This document shows, in pieces, positions 11,909 through 22,517 of a DNA stretch of 64,000 bases. The DNA lies in NCBI RefSeq assembly GCF_910593725.1, contig NZ_OU343031.1, positions 930,001 to 994,000 of the forward strand, written 5' to 3'. Positions within the stretch are counted from its first letter, which is position 1. Each line of letters begins with the position of its first letter. The translations under genes and the position numbers were made by a program. The DNA is from Candidatus Vallotiella hemipterorum. Its GTDB lineage: Bacteria > Pseudomonadota > Gammaproteobacteria > Burkholderiales > Burkholderiaceae. The notes beneath the pieces were generated by a model. It searched no databases. It worked only from the letters and a program-made list of their open reading frames with translations, and was not told the origin of the DNA.

Positions 11909-13054
11909 CTATTGCGGTCGAAAACCGTACAAGTCACCGTTGCAGGTCTGGACAACTAACGTATTACCGGCAACAATTGGTTGCGTTATGATTGCTTTGC
12001 TTGTCTTTTTACGTGCGATGAATTCACCGGTGTCACAAGATAGGAAGTGAATAAACCCATTGCAGTCGCCGACTACCACTACATTGCCGGCAATCGTCGG
12101 CGCAGTGACAGCGCGCCTTTCTAGCTGCACATTCTGCCACAGATATTCTCCGGTTTTAGAATCATATAGCGATATGCCAGACTTCTCATTCGTCGATGCC
12201 ACTACATGATCATCCTGAGCTAGTCCACTATAGCTAGAAAACGGTTGTTTCCATAACGCACGTCCACTTAAAATATCAAAGCAACCAATCTGTCCCCGAC
12301 GGGTAACCGCGCAAGTTTGCGAGCCCACAACTGTTGGCGAACCGGTCACGTCGTTAATACGTTCGACTTCAGTTACACCATGCGGATAGGAGACTGATGT
12401 TTGCCAGTATGCATTACCACTTTGCAAATTGATTGCAGCAAGCACTCCTCCTGGGAAACCTGCTAACAGCGTATTTTTACCAGAAAATGTAATACCAGCG
12501 ATAGTCCGTAAATTTAGGGGCGCTGCGTGGTTTACGTAGACCCATTTCTGCTCGCCAGTCTGCGAATTAAATGCGGTAATGCTCCCAGAGATCGTACGTA
12601 CAAGCACAAAATCTTGTCTTACTGCAGGTGGTGTAATAATCTCACCAAGCACATTTGACTTCCACAAGATTTTTCCATTATCATCGAGAGCAAGTACGTT
12701 ACCTTTCAGCGTGCAAACTGCGGTTACCGTACCGTCACTGCCAACGCCGGCGGACAGATCTGTGCCTATCTTAGTGTTCCAGACTTTTCTACCATTAGTG
12801 GCATCAATCTTTAGTACCGATCCATCTGCGCTAGCCGCATATACATAATCTCCCACAGGGGCTGGGACAAATGAATAGTTACTAGATTTACCTATATGGA
12901 CTTTCCAGGTTTCAGATACTTCGTGTGCGGTTTTAATCGGATCTAGTGTAGTAGAAGCGCAACGTACATCCTTCATAAACGAACATGCAGCAAGTAGGGC
13001 CGGTGTAAGAAAAAGGCACGCTATCAGCCGGACGTAGTGAATGACAAAATTCAT
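11909..13054 (-). CDS. bamB: Outer membrane assembly lipoprotein BamB
   Basis: BamB is the beta-propeller lipoprotein of the Bam complex. The 381-residue product has a lipoprotein signal peptide ending at Cys24 (LLAAC), then repeated propeller blades with the PQQ-like pattern of Gly-x-x-x-Ala-x-(Asp/Asn)-x-x-(Thr/Ser)-Gly (VLKIDATNGRKVWNTKIG, ITAFNSQTGEQKWVY, LYDSKTGEYLWQN). It keeps its place upstream of der, but the yfgM gene expected between it and hisS is missing. Confidence 0.95.
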   Translation of the reverse strand: MNFVIHYVRLIACLFLTPALLAACSFMKDVRCASTTLDPIKTAHEVSETWKVHIGKSSNYSFVPAPVGDYVYAASADGSVLKIDATNGRKVWNTKIGTDLSAGVGSDGTVTAVCTLKGNVLALDDNGKILWKSNVLGEIITPPAVRQDFVLVRTISGSITAFNSQTGEQKWVYVNHAAPLNLRTIAGITFSGKNTLLAGFPGGVLAAINLQSGNAYWQTSVSYPHGVTEVERINDVTGSPTVVGSQTCAVTRRGQIGCFDILSGRALWKQPFSSYSGLAQDDHVVASTNEKSGISLYDSKTGEYLWQNVQLERRAVTAPTIAGNVVVVGDCNGFIHFLSCDTGEFIARKKTSKAIITQPIVAGNTLVVQTCNGDLYGFRPQ

Positions 13055-13359
13055 GAATTAGTAACATATTGACAGATTAATCATAGAGAAAATGATCGTT
13101 AATCAGTGGCATAGCTAGTTTAATGTTACGACCATCATACACTTATTGCCGCATATCTAGTCAAGAAGGCTTATTTATAAGCATTCTCTGAAGATATTAT
13201 CACGCTGATCAGAGCTTATAAACCAGAGAGACTTAAGCATATCTCTGCATCTACTGCAATACGCTCGTACAAGCGGTACGATAAACTTATCTGGGGCGGG
13301 GGGGGGAATTTATTGTCTTCTATCTTGAATATTAAGCCCTCAGCTTATTACTAGTTTTT
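13055..13359. other. Spacer between hisS and bamB; site of a lost yfgM gene
   Basis: Free-living Burkholderia carry a TPR membrane-protein gene (yfgM) between hisS and bamB. Here 305 bases remain with no open frame. The spacer contains a G-rich stretch, GGGG-C-G9, at 13293-13306. No protein remnant is readable by eye. Confidence 0.5.
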
Positions 13360-14712
13360 TTACTTGTGATTATAACTTATCCCTTCTTTCTTCTGCGGAA
13401 TTGCTATTACCTTAGCCAAAAAATCGACTAAGCTCTTGACTGGTACCCTTTGCTGTGCATTATCCATGATTTCTCGATTGCCACGCAGCGGCTTAATAGA
13501 CACCTCATCTTGCCATACCTCGTTGTCACCAAGTATTATCGCATACGTAGCACCGCTTGCATTAGCGAGCTTCATCTGCGACTTAAAACTTACCGATGCA
13601 TTATCTACACTGCAGTGTAAGATTACATCTAATCCTATATTTCGTAGCTGCTCAGCAATGCTAAACGCACGAATACGAGCCGTTTCGCCTTGATGTACGA
13701 TATACACGTCGCAACCGTCATTAGATAAAACCAGATTATTTTCGCGTAATAGTTCTAAGATTCGCTCAATGCCTAAAGCCCAGCCGCACGCTAGTGCAGG
13801 TTTTCCGCCAAGCTGTTTAATTAACAGGTCATATCGACCGCCCCCACCGATAGTACCTTGCGCGCCGAGCTTGTTAGTTACCCATTCAAATACCGTCATA
13901 TTGTAATAGTCTAGCCCTCGAACGAGCCGGGGATTAATAGTAAACGAGATATTGTTCGCGCTTAGTAGGGATTGTAGGCCTTCGAAATGGGCGAGTGATT
14001 CATCTCCGAGAAAATCAATTAATTTCGGCGCATTCGCTGCAATATCCTGTAGTGCAGGATTTTTTGTGTCTAGAACGCGTAATGGGTTTGTATATAGACG
14101 ATTCTTTGAATCATGGTCGAGCAACTTGATATATCTCTCTAGATAGATAATTAATTGATCTCGATGAGCAGCGCGTTCATGTTTATGCCCAAGGGAATTA
14201 AGTTCAAGCCGAATATCTCTAAGACCTAAGTTATTCCACAGTCGTTGACATATTAGGATAATCTCTGCATCTATATCTGGGCCTACAAACCCCAGAGCCT
14301 CGACACCAACCTGGTGAAACTGTCGGTAGCGACCGCGCTGTGGACGTTCATGGCGAAACATTGGTCCGATATACCAAAGACGCTTTGGTCCATCGTATAG
14401 TAAATTATGTTCAATTGCTGAGCGAACTACTGCGGCAGTATTCTCGGGACGCATCGTCAATTGTTTCCCATTTAATGAATCGACGAAGCTATACATTTCC
14501 TTTTCAACAATATCCGTCACCTCACCGATACTTCGCCTGAATAATGGCGTATGCTCAAGAATCGGAGTGCGGATATTCTGATATCCGTAGGCATGTAATA
14601 TCGCTTTGACAGTGTTCTCAAAAAATTCCCAAAGACCAGTGTCGCTCGGCAGAATGTCGTTCATTCCTTTAACGCCGGTTAACCTTTCTAGTTTATGCTT
14701 CTTTTCTGTCAT
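13360..14712 (-). CDS. hisS: Histidyl-tRNA synthetase
   Basis: Class II synthetase charging tRNA-His. Motif 1 region [10 protein letters not shown] is at the N-terminus, motif 2 is [20 protein letters not shown], the HisRS signature [15 protein letters not shown] follows, and motif 3 is [12 protein letters not shown]. The C-terminal anticodon-binding domain starts DVYIVHQGE. The 450-residue length is normal. The start is 45 bases downstream of the ispG stop codon. Confidence 0.96.
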   Translation of the reverse strand: MTEKKHKLERLTGVKGMNDILPSDTGLWEFFENTVKAILHAYGYQNIRTPILEHTPLFRRSIGEVTDIVEKEMYSFVDSLNGKQLTMRPENTAAVVRSAIEHNLLYDGPKRLWYIGPMFRHERPQRGRYRQFHQVGVEALGFVGPDIDAEIILICQRLWNNLGLRDIRLELNSLGHKHERAAHRDQLIIYLERYIKLLDHDSKNRLYTNPLRVLDTKNPALQDIAANAPKLIDFLGDESLAHFEGLQSLLSANNISFTINPRLVRGLDYYNMTVFEWVTNKLGAQGTIGGGGRYDLLIKQLGGKPALACGWALGIERILELLRENNLVLSNDGCDVYIVHQGETARIRAFSIAEQLRNIGLDVILHCSVDNASVSFKSQMKLANASGATYAIILGDNEVWQDEVSIKPLRGNREIMDNAQQRVPVKSLVDFLAKVIAIPQKKEGISYNHK

Positions 14713-14757
14713 GTCGATTTAAGTATAATCCAGACTAAGGATCGCACTATACCCGCC

Positions 14758-16074
14758 TCAACTTGTTACTGTTACACCATAAGTACGGTGGACATAGTCG
14801 TTAACAATTTCCTGAAATTGCTCTACGATAAGCGCGCCACGCAACGTGGTTGTTTTAACACCATCAATAAATACAGGGGCTGCTGGATTTTCGCCAGTTC
14901 CTGGTAAGCTGATGCCTATATTAGCGTGCTTAGATTCTCCGGGACCATTGACAATGCAGCCCATTACCGCAACATTCATCATCTCGACACCAGGATACTG
15001 TTTTCGCCATACCAGCATCTGCTTTCGCAGATAGTTTTGAATGCGTGAGGCTAACTTCTGAAATACAATACTTGTTGTACGACCACATCCTGGACACGCA
15101 ATCACCATCGGCATAAAAGAGCGGAGTCCCATAGTCTGCAAAATTTCTTGGGCCACAATAACCTCACCAGTACGCAAATCTTCCGGCTCCGGCGTAATCG
15201 AAACACGAATCGTGTCACCGATACCCTGTTGTAATAATACCGACATCGAAGCAGCCGATGCAATGATACCCTTCGAACCTATGCCTGCCTCGGTTAGCCC
15301 TAGGTGTAAGGCAAAACTACATCGCATTGCTAGTGCCCTATAGATTGAGATTAGATCCTGAACGCCGCTGACCTTGCACGAAAGCACGATACGATCTCGC
15401 CCCAAACCAAGCTTAACAGCATGCTCAGCCGAGCTAATCGCAGACTGGATTAGTGCTTCGTACATCACGCTTGATGGATTCCATGGTGTCACACGTCTCG
15501 AATTTTCATCCATCATTCTCGCAAGCAGGTCCTGATCTAAACTTCCCCAATTTACGCCGATTCGAACCGGCTTATTATAGAAAATTGCTGTCTCAATCAT
15601 CTGTGCGAATTGCGTGCTACGTTTGGCGCCTTGTCCAACGTTACCTGGGTTAATACGGTATTTCGAGAGTGCTTGAGCGCAATCCGGATAATCTCGTAAC
15701 AGCAGATGGCCATTGTAGTGAAAGTCGCCAATAAGAGGCACGTTTATACTCATGCGGTCTAGTTGTTCGCGGATTTTTAGCACTGCGGCTGCGGCTTCAG
15801 GCTTATTAATTGTGATACGAACCAACTCAGAACCCGCTTGCGCAAGCTCTTTAATCTGGATTGCGGTACCAACTGCATCGGCAGTATCGGTACTTGTCAT
15901 GGACTGTACACGAATTGGTGCACCACCGCCAATTGTTACTACATGGTCCCGCCAACGCACTGTCACTATATGCGTTCGACGCTTTGGGTCAAAGCCAGAA
16001 AACAGTTGTTGACTAGCTACTATAGAATTTTCCACCGGCGCAGTACCAGCTTTAAACGGAATAGTATGACACAA
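14758..16074 (-). CDS. ispG: 4-hydroxy-3-methylbut-2-enyl diphosphate synthase (IspG/GcpE)
   Basis: IspG is the iron-sulfur enzyme of the penultimate step of the MEP isoprenoid pathway. The TIM-barrel part has [30 protein letters not shown] and [13 protein letters not shown]. The [4Fe-4S] ligands lie in [10 protein letters not shown] and [17 protein letters not shown]. The long 438-residue form with an insert between domains is the one found in beta-proteobacteria, and the sequence is strikingly Burkholderia-like. It follows rodZ after a 251-base spacer. Confidence 0.96.
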   Translation of the reverse strand: MCHTIPFKAGTAPVENSIVASQQLFSGFDPKRRTHIVTVRWRDHVVTIGGGAPIRVQSMTSTDTADAVGTAIQIKELAQAGSELVRITINKPEAAAAVLKIREQLDRMSINVPLIGDFHYNGHLLLRDYPDCAQALSKYRINPGNVGQGAKRSTQFAQMIETAIFYNKPVRIGVNWGSLDQDLLARMMDENSRRVTPWNPSSVMYEALIQSAISSAEHAVKLGLGRDRIVLSCKVSGVQDLISIYRALAMRCSFALHLGLTEAGIGSKGIIASAASMSVLLQQGIGDTIRVSITPEPEDLRTGEVIVAQEILQTMGLRSFMPMVIACPGCGRTTSIVFQKLASRIQNYLRKQMLVWRKQYPGVEMMNVAVMGCIVNGPGESKHANIGISLPGTGENPAAPVFIDGVKTTTLRGALIVEQFQEIVNDYVHRTYGVTVTS

Positions 16075-16325
16075 TAATCCTATTGAGCAGCATATCGATA
16101 TGCTGCAATAAAAAAACTTAGTAAGGTAAACTGCTAGTAAATAAACTGCGCTAGATTTTTTACAACTGCAGCCCAGAATAGCGATACGTTTCTGCCAATC
16201 TTTATATCTGAAATAGAGGACTAACTGATACTTTAGAGGTAATAAGTTACACTAACCTCTTGTCAGAGCCCTAATTATTGTCGTCATCTTTTTATTAGAC
16301 AAGATTGGCATACTTTCCGGCGTTA

Positions 16326-17003
16326 TTAACATGTTTTTTGGGCGAAGCCACCGACTGCAATCTCTGTAGACTCTTGGTCTAATTTATTAACTGTCCTGAA
16401 CTTTGGTAAGTTAGTTAGTATACTTGTCTCTAATACAGACCGAACATCTAGAGGTATGCTTGAGACATTTTGCTTAATAGTATGAGTATTGTCAATTTTT
16501 AAGCGAACAAGCCAGCCTTCTCCTGTTTCGGTAAAGCACCATACTGCAATTATTGCAGCTAATACACCCACAAGAGAAATCGCCCACAACCATAGTCGTG
16601 GCTTGGGAGTACCTCTGAAATTCATGATAATACGTTGCCGCGGAAACCAAACACTATTATTAGTAGGTAGCGATATATTAGAGCTAATGGGCGTACTAGA
16701 ATCTCGAAGCATATCGGTTAGTGGAATCGGATCAATTCCAATCATCTTCGCATAGCTGCGTACCACGCCAATTGCAAACATCGTATCTGGTAGATGGCTG
16801 TAATCACCCAACTCTAACTCTCGCAACTTGTACGGCGCGATTTTTAGGCGGGCAGATACATCCTCAATTGACCATTTTTTAGATTTACGTAGCCTTTCAA
16901 GCTGTTCACCAACTTGCCGAGTGGGTGATACCGAAATGCCCGGATCGAAATGTTCAGCCATGACACTCGAGTTATGGAGTATCGGATGCTGCTGCTCATC
17001 CAT
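16326..17003 (-). CDS. rodZ: RodZ-like cytoskeletal helix-turn-helix membrane protein, C-terminally short
   Basis: RodZ links MreB to the elongation machinery. The 225-residue product has an N-terminal HTH domain (VGEQLERLRKSKKWSIEDVS, then LKIAPYKLRELELGDY and VVRSYAKMIG) and one membrane segment near residues 135-155 (LWLWAISLVGVLAAIIAVWC). Only about 70 residues follow it; full-length relatives have some 100 more, ending in a DUF4115 periplasmic domain, which is absent here. It keeps the slot before ispG. Whether the short form works is unknown. Confidence 0.85.
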   Translation of the reverse strand: MDEQQHPILHNSSVMAEHFDPGISVSPTRQVGEQLERLRKSKKWSIEDVSARLKIAPYKLRELELGDYSHLPDTMFAIGVVRSYAKMIGIDPIPLTDMLRDSSTPISSNISLPTNNSVWFPRQRIIMNFRGTPKPRLWLWAISLVGVLAAIIAVWCFTETGEGWLVRLKIDNTHTIKQNVSSIPLDVRSVLETSILTNLPKFRTVNKLDQESTEIAVGGFAQKTC

Positions 17004-17282
17004 CCCTAATTTTCCTTATAGAATCTTTGACATAGCTCGAGGCGTCGCCTACACGCCATCGATCTTACCTAAATTAAAGGTATTAAATAGAGTAAATAGA
17101 AGCTAGTGTCATGTACCGGTGCGGCTATATTTTAAAAATGATAAACATAATTCTACTTAAGTAGAATGAGAGTAAATCTCATATAATGTACCTAGGATAC
17201 AGCCTATTGTTATCGACTACCCCATATTTTCTTGAGGAAAGTCTCTATTTTACCAAGTTTTGTTTACCTCTACTGCTATATG

Positions 17283-18413
17283 TTATATAGCACGTGGAGA
17301 TCCGCGTAATACTGGTATTATGTTTTGTTTTCTGCGCATCAATGCCCGGGTACGGTCATGCACCTCGCCTACTAATTGGCCGCAAGCTGCATTAATATCA
17401 GCGCCGCGCGTTCTACGCACAGTTGTTATAACACCCCCGTCTATTAGGATCTGTGCGAACCGCCTAATCCTCTCTGGAGAAGAGCATAATAGTCTAGATT
17501 CAGGAAACGGATTAAATGGTATTAGGTTAAATTTACATGATATACGGCGGGTTAATACAAGAAGTTGTTGTGCGCACTCATCACTATCATTAATGCTATC
17601 TAGCATACAATATTCGAACGTAATAAAATCGCGAGGCGCGACACGCAGATATCGACTACACGATAACATCAGTTCTTCAAGCGGATGCTTTTTGTTCAGT
17701 GGTACTAACTTATCTCGCAATGAATTATTAGGTGCATGTAATGATACAGCTAAGGCTACAGGTAATTCATCCGCAAGCCGGTCAATCATCGGCACAAGTC
17801 CTGATGTAGAAATTATTACGCGGCGACGTGACAATCCGTACGCGTTATCATCAAGCATTAACCGTATAGCAGATAGCACTGCATCGAAATTGAGTAGAGG
17901 CTCGCCCATACCCATCATTACAACATTTGTAATTACTCGCTTACCAGGAAAAGGACTACCGTGAGCTGCGCGCAAAGCAAATTCCGTCATCCATAACTGC
18001 CCAATAATCTCTCCGACGACGAGGTTACGCGAGAAGCCTTGTTTTCCTGTCGAACAAAAGTAGCAATTTACAGCACAGCCGGCTTGCGATGAAACGCATA
18101 GCGTACGCCGATCTTGGTCCGGAATATAAACAGTTTCTATAGCGTTACCTTCACCGACATCTAGTAACCATTTGCGCGTGCCGTCTGCGGATGTTCTGTC
18201 TTTGAGAACCGCGGGATGACGAATTGATGCGCAGATTTTCAACTTATCACGTAACGATTTCGCAAGAACAGTCATCGCATCAAAATCGCTAATGCCACTG
18301 CGGTGAATATAGCGCTGCAACTGACGCGCACGAAATGGTTTTTCTCCAAGGTTCTCACAATATGAGACCAGGCCTATAGGATCAAGATCTAGGAGATTTA
18401 CCGCGTTAGTCAT
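17283..18413 (-). CDS. rlmN: 23S rRNA A2503 / tRNA A37 C2-methyltransferase RlmN
   Basis: Radical-SAM enzyme making 2-methyladenosine in 23S rRNA and some tRNAs. The radical-SAM cluster ligands are Cys113, Cys117 and Cys120 in [19 protein letters not shown] and the late catalytic-Cys region also fit. The frame extends up to 18452, which would overlap ndk; the ATG at 18413 ([11 protein letters not shown]) matches the family N-terminus and leaves 16 bases to the ndk stop codon. The pilF-type gene usually between rlmN and rodZ is missing. Confidence 0.95.
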   Translation of the reverse strand: MTNAVNLLDLDPIGLVSYCENLGEKPFRARQLQRYIHRSGISDFDAMTVLAKSLRDKLKICASIRHPAVLKDRTSADGTRKWLLDVGEGNAIETVYIPDQDRRTLCVSSQAGCAVNCYFCSTGKQGFSRNLVVGEIIGQLWMTEFALRAAHGSPFPGKRVITNVVMMGMGEPLLNFDAVLSAIRLMLDDNAYGLSRRRVIISTSGLVPMIDRLADELPVALAVSLHAPNNSLRDKLVPLNKKHPLEELMLSCSRYLRVAPRDFITFEYCMLDSINDSDECAQQLLVLTRRISCKFNLIPFNPFPESRLLCSSPERIRRFAQILIDGGVITTVRRTRGADINAACGQLVGEVHDRTRALMRRKQNIIPVLRGSPRAI

Positions 18414-18429
18414 TATTACGCTGAGCGTT

Positions 18430-18879
18430 TTAAATATTGCCTGAGGCAACAACAGATTGAGAATAAACGTCTATTTGTGGAAAAAAGAAGGCGATCTCAA
18501 CGGCTGCTGTTTTCAGCGAATCAGAGCCATGTATTGCGTTACAATCGATGCTAACCGCAAAATCCGCACGAATCGTACCTTTTTCTGCTTTTTTAGGATC
18601 AGTCGCACCCATAAGCTCACGATTTTTTGAAACTGCACGTTCGCCTTCGAGCACTTGAACCATAACTGGATCTGATGCCATAAATTTGACTAGATCCCTA
18701 AAGAAAGGCTGATCTTTATGTAGCAAATAAAACTTTTCCGCATCAGCGCATGACAAACAAACCATGCGGGCTGCTATAATTTTTAATCTAGCATTTTCAA
18801 AACGACTATATATTTGACCAATTACATTTTTTTTTACAGCATCGGGTTTAATAATAGACAAAGTCCGTTCTATTGCCAT
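18430..18879 (-). CDS. ndk: Nucleoside diphosphate kinase
   Basis: Ndk balances NTP pools by phosphate transfer through a phospho-histidine. The product starts [20 protein letters not shown] and has the active-site His117 in NAIHGSDS. The usual Burkholderia protein is about 141 residues and ends near FFFPxxxVYSR; here the end is [12 protein letters not shown], so about eight residues are added, probably by loss of the original stop codon. A ribosome-binding site (CGGAG) precedes the start. It heads the minus-strand block. Confidence 0.95.
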   Translation of the reverse strand: MAIERTLSIIKPDAVKKNVIGQIYSRFENARLKIIAARMVCLSCADAEKFYLLHKDQPFFRDLVKFMASDPVMVQVLEGERAVSKNRELMGATDPKKAEKGTIRADFAVSIDCNAIHGSDSLKTAAVEIAFFFPQIDVYSQSVVASGNI

Positions 18880-19086
18880 AAAAAACTCCGAAAATTAGTA
18901 AACCATAAACCCTACACAACTGCCATACTAGCATAAACCAGTGTATCATTGTTGAAAGAGCCGCACAGAACTGTAAAACTGTAACCTATATGGGCGTTAT
19001 AGATTCGCAGTTAAAGCGTCGCGATGAGGTGCTAAGGGGCAATGCAAGAGCATCGTTAGCAAGTTAAAATAACGTAAGGAGAAACT

Positions 19087-19791
19087 ATGGCTGACCCTAA
19101 TATCTATGGGTTTGGGCATACCGACGCTATCGTGTCCACTGAAACGCAACATAAGGTACTGCGCAATACATACTGGCTACTAGCACTGTCGATGATTCCA
19201 AGCGTGTTCGGCGCGTGGATCGGGGTCGTAACAGGCTTTGCCTTATTCACTGCTACTCCACCAATACTGAGTGTACTAGCCTTCCTTTCGATCGCGTTTG
19301 GCTTCATATTCGCCATCGAAAAAACTAAGCACTGCGCAATAGGCGTCTATGTCTTGCTCGGCTTCACATTCTTCATGGGCCTGATGCTTTCTCGTCTTTT
19401 AAGCTTCGTTCTCGGTTTCTCGAATGGCGCATCACTAATTATGCTGGCCTTCGGTGGAACTAGTGTAATCTTTGCTATTATGGCGACGATTGCTACAGTA
19501 AGTAAAAAAGACTTTTCTGGATTAGGTAAATGGCTAGTTGTTGGCGTACTCGTTCTTTTTCTTTCCTCCGTTGCAAACGTTTTTCTCCAACTCCCCGCAT
19601 TAATACTAACAGTATCAATTCTAGCAGTTATTATCTTCTCAGCTTACATACTCCTAGATGTACAACGTATTGTTAAGGGAGGTGAAAAAAACTATATTAG
19701 CGCAACGTTAATGATCTATTTAGATTTATACAATGTGTTTACGAATCTACTAACATTCCTCGGAATTTTTAGTGGAAACCGAAACAACTAA
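19087..19791 (+). CDS. Bax inhibitor-1 family inner-membrane protein
   Basis: The 234-residue product has about seven hydrophobic segments and the BI-1/YccA family layout: a polar N-terminus (TETQHKVLRNTYWLLALSM), GFTFFMGLMLSRLL, SKKDFSGLGKWLVVG, and the C-terminal SAYILLDVQRIVKGG and LDLYNVFTNLLTFLG. Family members in bacteria resemble the YetJ calcium-leak channels and the FtsH substrate YccA; the exact role here is not known. A strong ribosome-binding site (AAGGAG, five bases before the ATG) supports the start. A strong terminator follows directly. Confidence 0.92.
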   Translation: MADPNIYGFGHTDAIVSTETQHKVLRNTYWLLALSMIPSVFGAWIGVVTGFALFTATPPILSVLAFLSIAFGFIFAIEKTKHCAIGVYVLLGFTFFMGLMLSRLLSFVLGFSNGASLIMLAFGGTSVIFAIMATIATVSKKDFSGLGKWLVVGVLVLFLSSVANVFLQLPALILTVSILAVIIFSAYILLDVQRIVKGGEKNYISATLMIYLDLYNVFTNLLTFLGIFSGNRNN

Positions 19792-19795
19792 TCCA

Positions 19796-19833
19796 TTATA
19801 AACAGGGCGCTCATGCGGGCGCCCTGTTTATAA
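19796..19833. terminator. Strong hairpin terminator after the BI-1 gene
   Basis: A perfect 15-bp stem (ttataaacagggcgc at 19796-19810 and its complement at 19819-19833) with an 8-base loop lies five bases after the stop codon. The flanks are AT-rich but there is no long T-run. Confidence 0.75.
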
Positions 19834-21716
19834 ATCAATAATAACAAAATAAAGTCTCTAAAATTTTATAGAGATATAGAGCACCCCCCCCTATATACTA
19901 CCCTAGTATTTAGGAATTTTTTGAGTCTTATTAGCCATGCTGTAATCAGAGAGTATTTTTAAGTTCGAGATACATAGAAATATATAAACGACATTTATTG
20001 CACCATTTATCTAATAGATAGCCCCTGCTTCGTAGAAACCCAAAACAGATTTTTTAGCGTGTCTGTGTGTATACGGTAATAATTTTATATCAAGCAGGCA
20101 TGCCTTATTATAGGTCTTGATAGGTCTATCTAAAAGTCTCATTAGTTTTTTATCATAGGCAAAGATGCCCTTTTATTAGAGATTAATAAAGATCTATAAA
20201 CCTAACAAGTGCTCGTAAATTAGCATTTACATACTTCATTTATTAGGTGTGTAAATGCTACATGCATCTTAAATTACTAGAATAAGTATTGATTCATGCA
20301 TACTACGCGAGTACTTCTCTAACTTCAATACCTAACCACCTCTTGAGAGAGATGCTTGAGCTACAATATAGAATTGTGCTTAACCCGAAGAATAGTACTT
20401 CGGAGTTTATAAGAAATAATGAGAATTACATGTTATATACGATGATGCTAAGATGCTGTAGTTAGCAATCTCTTATAGTAGTTATGTGTTATATGTAGTT
20501 AATTATTTATATAAAACACTAACTCAGTAATTGTACTATTTATCTCTAACCGCTAGAGCGTCTAATCTAGTTTTAAAAAAGCGTTAGTATAACACTGTAA
20601 AATACAAATGCTTAGTATTATCCCCTTATACATATCACATTAGCCATGTAGCCACTTTCTTTGAAGAATCTAACTCTACCTACCGTACTTTATTTAATAA
20701 ACTATATATAATTAGTCAAGAGTGATAGCAGTACTCCTATAACAGGCTACTGCTTAGTCAGGAAATATGCTTTATATAAAATGTAATAAATTCGGATTTT
20801 TCTAGATAGCATAGATCCTATTATATTAATATATAATAGGATCATTAAATTTTAGTATATAGTTTTATACAGGCAAAATATACATTTTTAAAAATGATAA
20901 TTTTTTAAAAAATTATTTATGTCAAACGTAAATACCAGAATTATGGCTTAGTATTTATTAGGCATGTCGCTAGCAGTCTAGAATATGCTTTAGATACAAT
21001 AATGCATCGAAAATTCTTCTTTAATCACGTAACTACTATTAGTAAATATATAAACTTTAATTTATATAGGCGTATCCTACGTTTAGGGTGTTGTAATTCA
21101 GGCCTTATTAAATTGAATTTTTTCTGACTAAGATATAGAGAGGCTATTTAATTTTGCTAAATGTAGTAGTAAGGATAAATAGGGTTGTATGCTTATTGAC
21201 GTAATAATATACAAGACATTCCGGAATATTTTCTAAAATTCATACTTAATGTCTATAATAATATTATTGTTGGGGGGGTATCACTCATGCAATTCTAATC
21301 TTTATTAGATAAAACCTAGTTTAGCTTTCAGTTTATAACCACGAGTTTAGATACTCTTTTCCCTGTATCGGGACAGTCAAAAAATATGAGTTGATTTAAG
21401 TTTCATAACTACTTAGTTCCTCTAGGCTATCACTATACTTAATTAAACCGCAAATACCTGAAATACTATAATTTTAAAATATGGTTTCTTATGCTGGTAA
21501 GGTTTAGACAATATTAGATTTATATTAGCCAGCAGCTTATTAGGCAAAACCTTAATATAGTACTACTCTTAGTAGAGAATATCTTCTATATAAACTACTT
21601 ATTAACTTTTTTAGATAAAGAGATTACTATCTCCAGGCTTATCCTGGGATATTTTTATAAAAAATCTGAAATTTTAGTTGGAAAAAAAGTCTTCGCTTTA
21701 TCTACCTTAGTGTTAT
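19834..21716. other. Gene-free spacer (1.9 kb) downstream of nlpD
   Basis: AT-rich and without credible genes. In free-living Burkholderia, rpoS lies directly downstream of nlpD, so this is where an rpoS relic would be expected; I could not read any sigma-factor motif. It holds a run of eight C at 19884-19891, a run of seven G at 21272-21278 and an inverted repeat at 20814-20843. Confidence 0.5.
20814..20843. repeat. Perfect 13-bp inverted repeat
   Basis: Arms gatcctattatat (20814-20826) and atataataggatc (20831-20843) enclose a 4-base loop, taat. No T-run follows, and no gene is near. Confidence 0.5.
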
Positions 21717-22517
21717 CTACTGTGGTGGAAGATAGTTTATAGGATCGACGGGCTTGCCTTGTTTACGGATCTCAAAGTAAAGTATAGCTTTATTTAAATT
21801 AAAATGTTCTAATTCAGCAATTATTTGACCTTTTTTTACAAAATCACCCTCTTTTACCAGCGTAGTTCCATTATTAGAATAAGCGCTTAGATATATTTTA
21901 TTATGCTTAATAACAATAAGATTTTTATATCCGTATAGCCCATCTCCGGCATAAACAATACGCCCCTCTGCAGAGGCTTTTACTGCGGTACCAAGCGCGC
22001 CACTAAGAGTTAGCCCTTGATTATTTTTAGATTTATTAAGCACTAGCCCGCGTATCGGCCATACAAAATTAATATTTCCAACTGCCGAATCTAGCTGTAT
22101 TGCAACCGATGCAATTGCCGGCACTAAGCTATAAGATGACCGTTCTAAATCAGTTTCGGCCACGATACTAGACAAAGAAGGGCTAATATTAGTTTTTAAT
22201 GGCACGACTCGTAGTAACTGATTAATTTTGATTGAATCTATATTTATTAGGTTATTCCATGTAGCGATGTCGCGGTAATTTTGATCATTCGCGAGCGCGA
22301 TCTGATACAGAGTATCACCTGACTTCACGCGGTAGTATCCTGGTGGTAGCGGAGAATTTAATGTCTCATCTGATATCAGGGTATTATTAGTAGAAAGCAG
22401 TGTTGCGTTATAATGCCTGATAAGGGCAGATTCTAGTCGAGTCGAACATGCCGTTAGTACTACTAACGTTACTACTACAGAGACTGTTCGCCCGATTTTT
22501 ACTAGACTCGCATGCAC
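21717..22517 (-). CDS. nlpD: NlpD-like LysM / degenerate LytM lipoprotein
   Basis: NlpD is an outer-membrane lipoprotein that activates cell-wall amidases during division. The 266-residue product has a signal peptide ending at Cys24 (LTAC), a LysM domain (YYRVKSGDTLYQIALANDQN, near 61-105) and a C-terminal M23/LytM domain (GRIVYAGDGLYGYKNLIVIKH; EIRKQGKPVDPINYLPPQ). The zinc-binding His-x-His of active M23 peptidases reads YFE here, consistent with a non-catalytic activator. Its usual neighbours (surE, pcm, rpoS) are absent. Confidence 0.9.
   Translation of the reverse strand: MHASLVKIGRTVSVVVTLVVLTACSTRLESALIRHYNATLLSTNNTLISDETLNSPLPPGYYRVKSGDTLYQIALANDQNYRDIATWNNLINIDSIKINQLLRVVPLKTNISPSLSSIVAETDLERSSYSLVPAIASVAIQLDSAVGNINFVWPIRGLVLNKSKNNQGLTLSGALGTAVKASAEGRIVYAGDGLYGYKNLIVIKHNKIYLSAYSNNGTTLVKEGDFVKKGQIIAELEHFNLNKAILYFEIRKQGKPVDPINYLPPQ

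Noticed and set aside
17260-17964. 234-codon plus-strand frame antisense to rlmN
   Set aside because: It is the longest shadow frame, but rlmN on the other strand has all radical-SAM motifs; no ribosome-binding site or domain supports the antisense frame.
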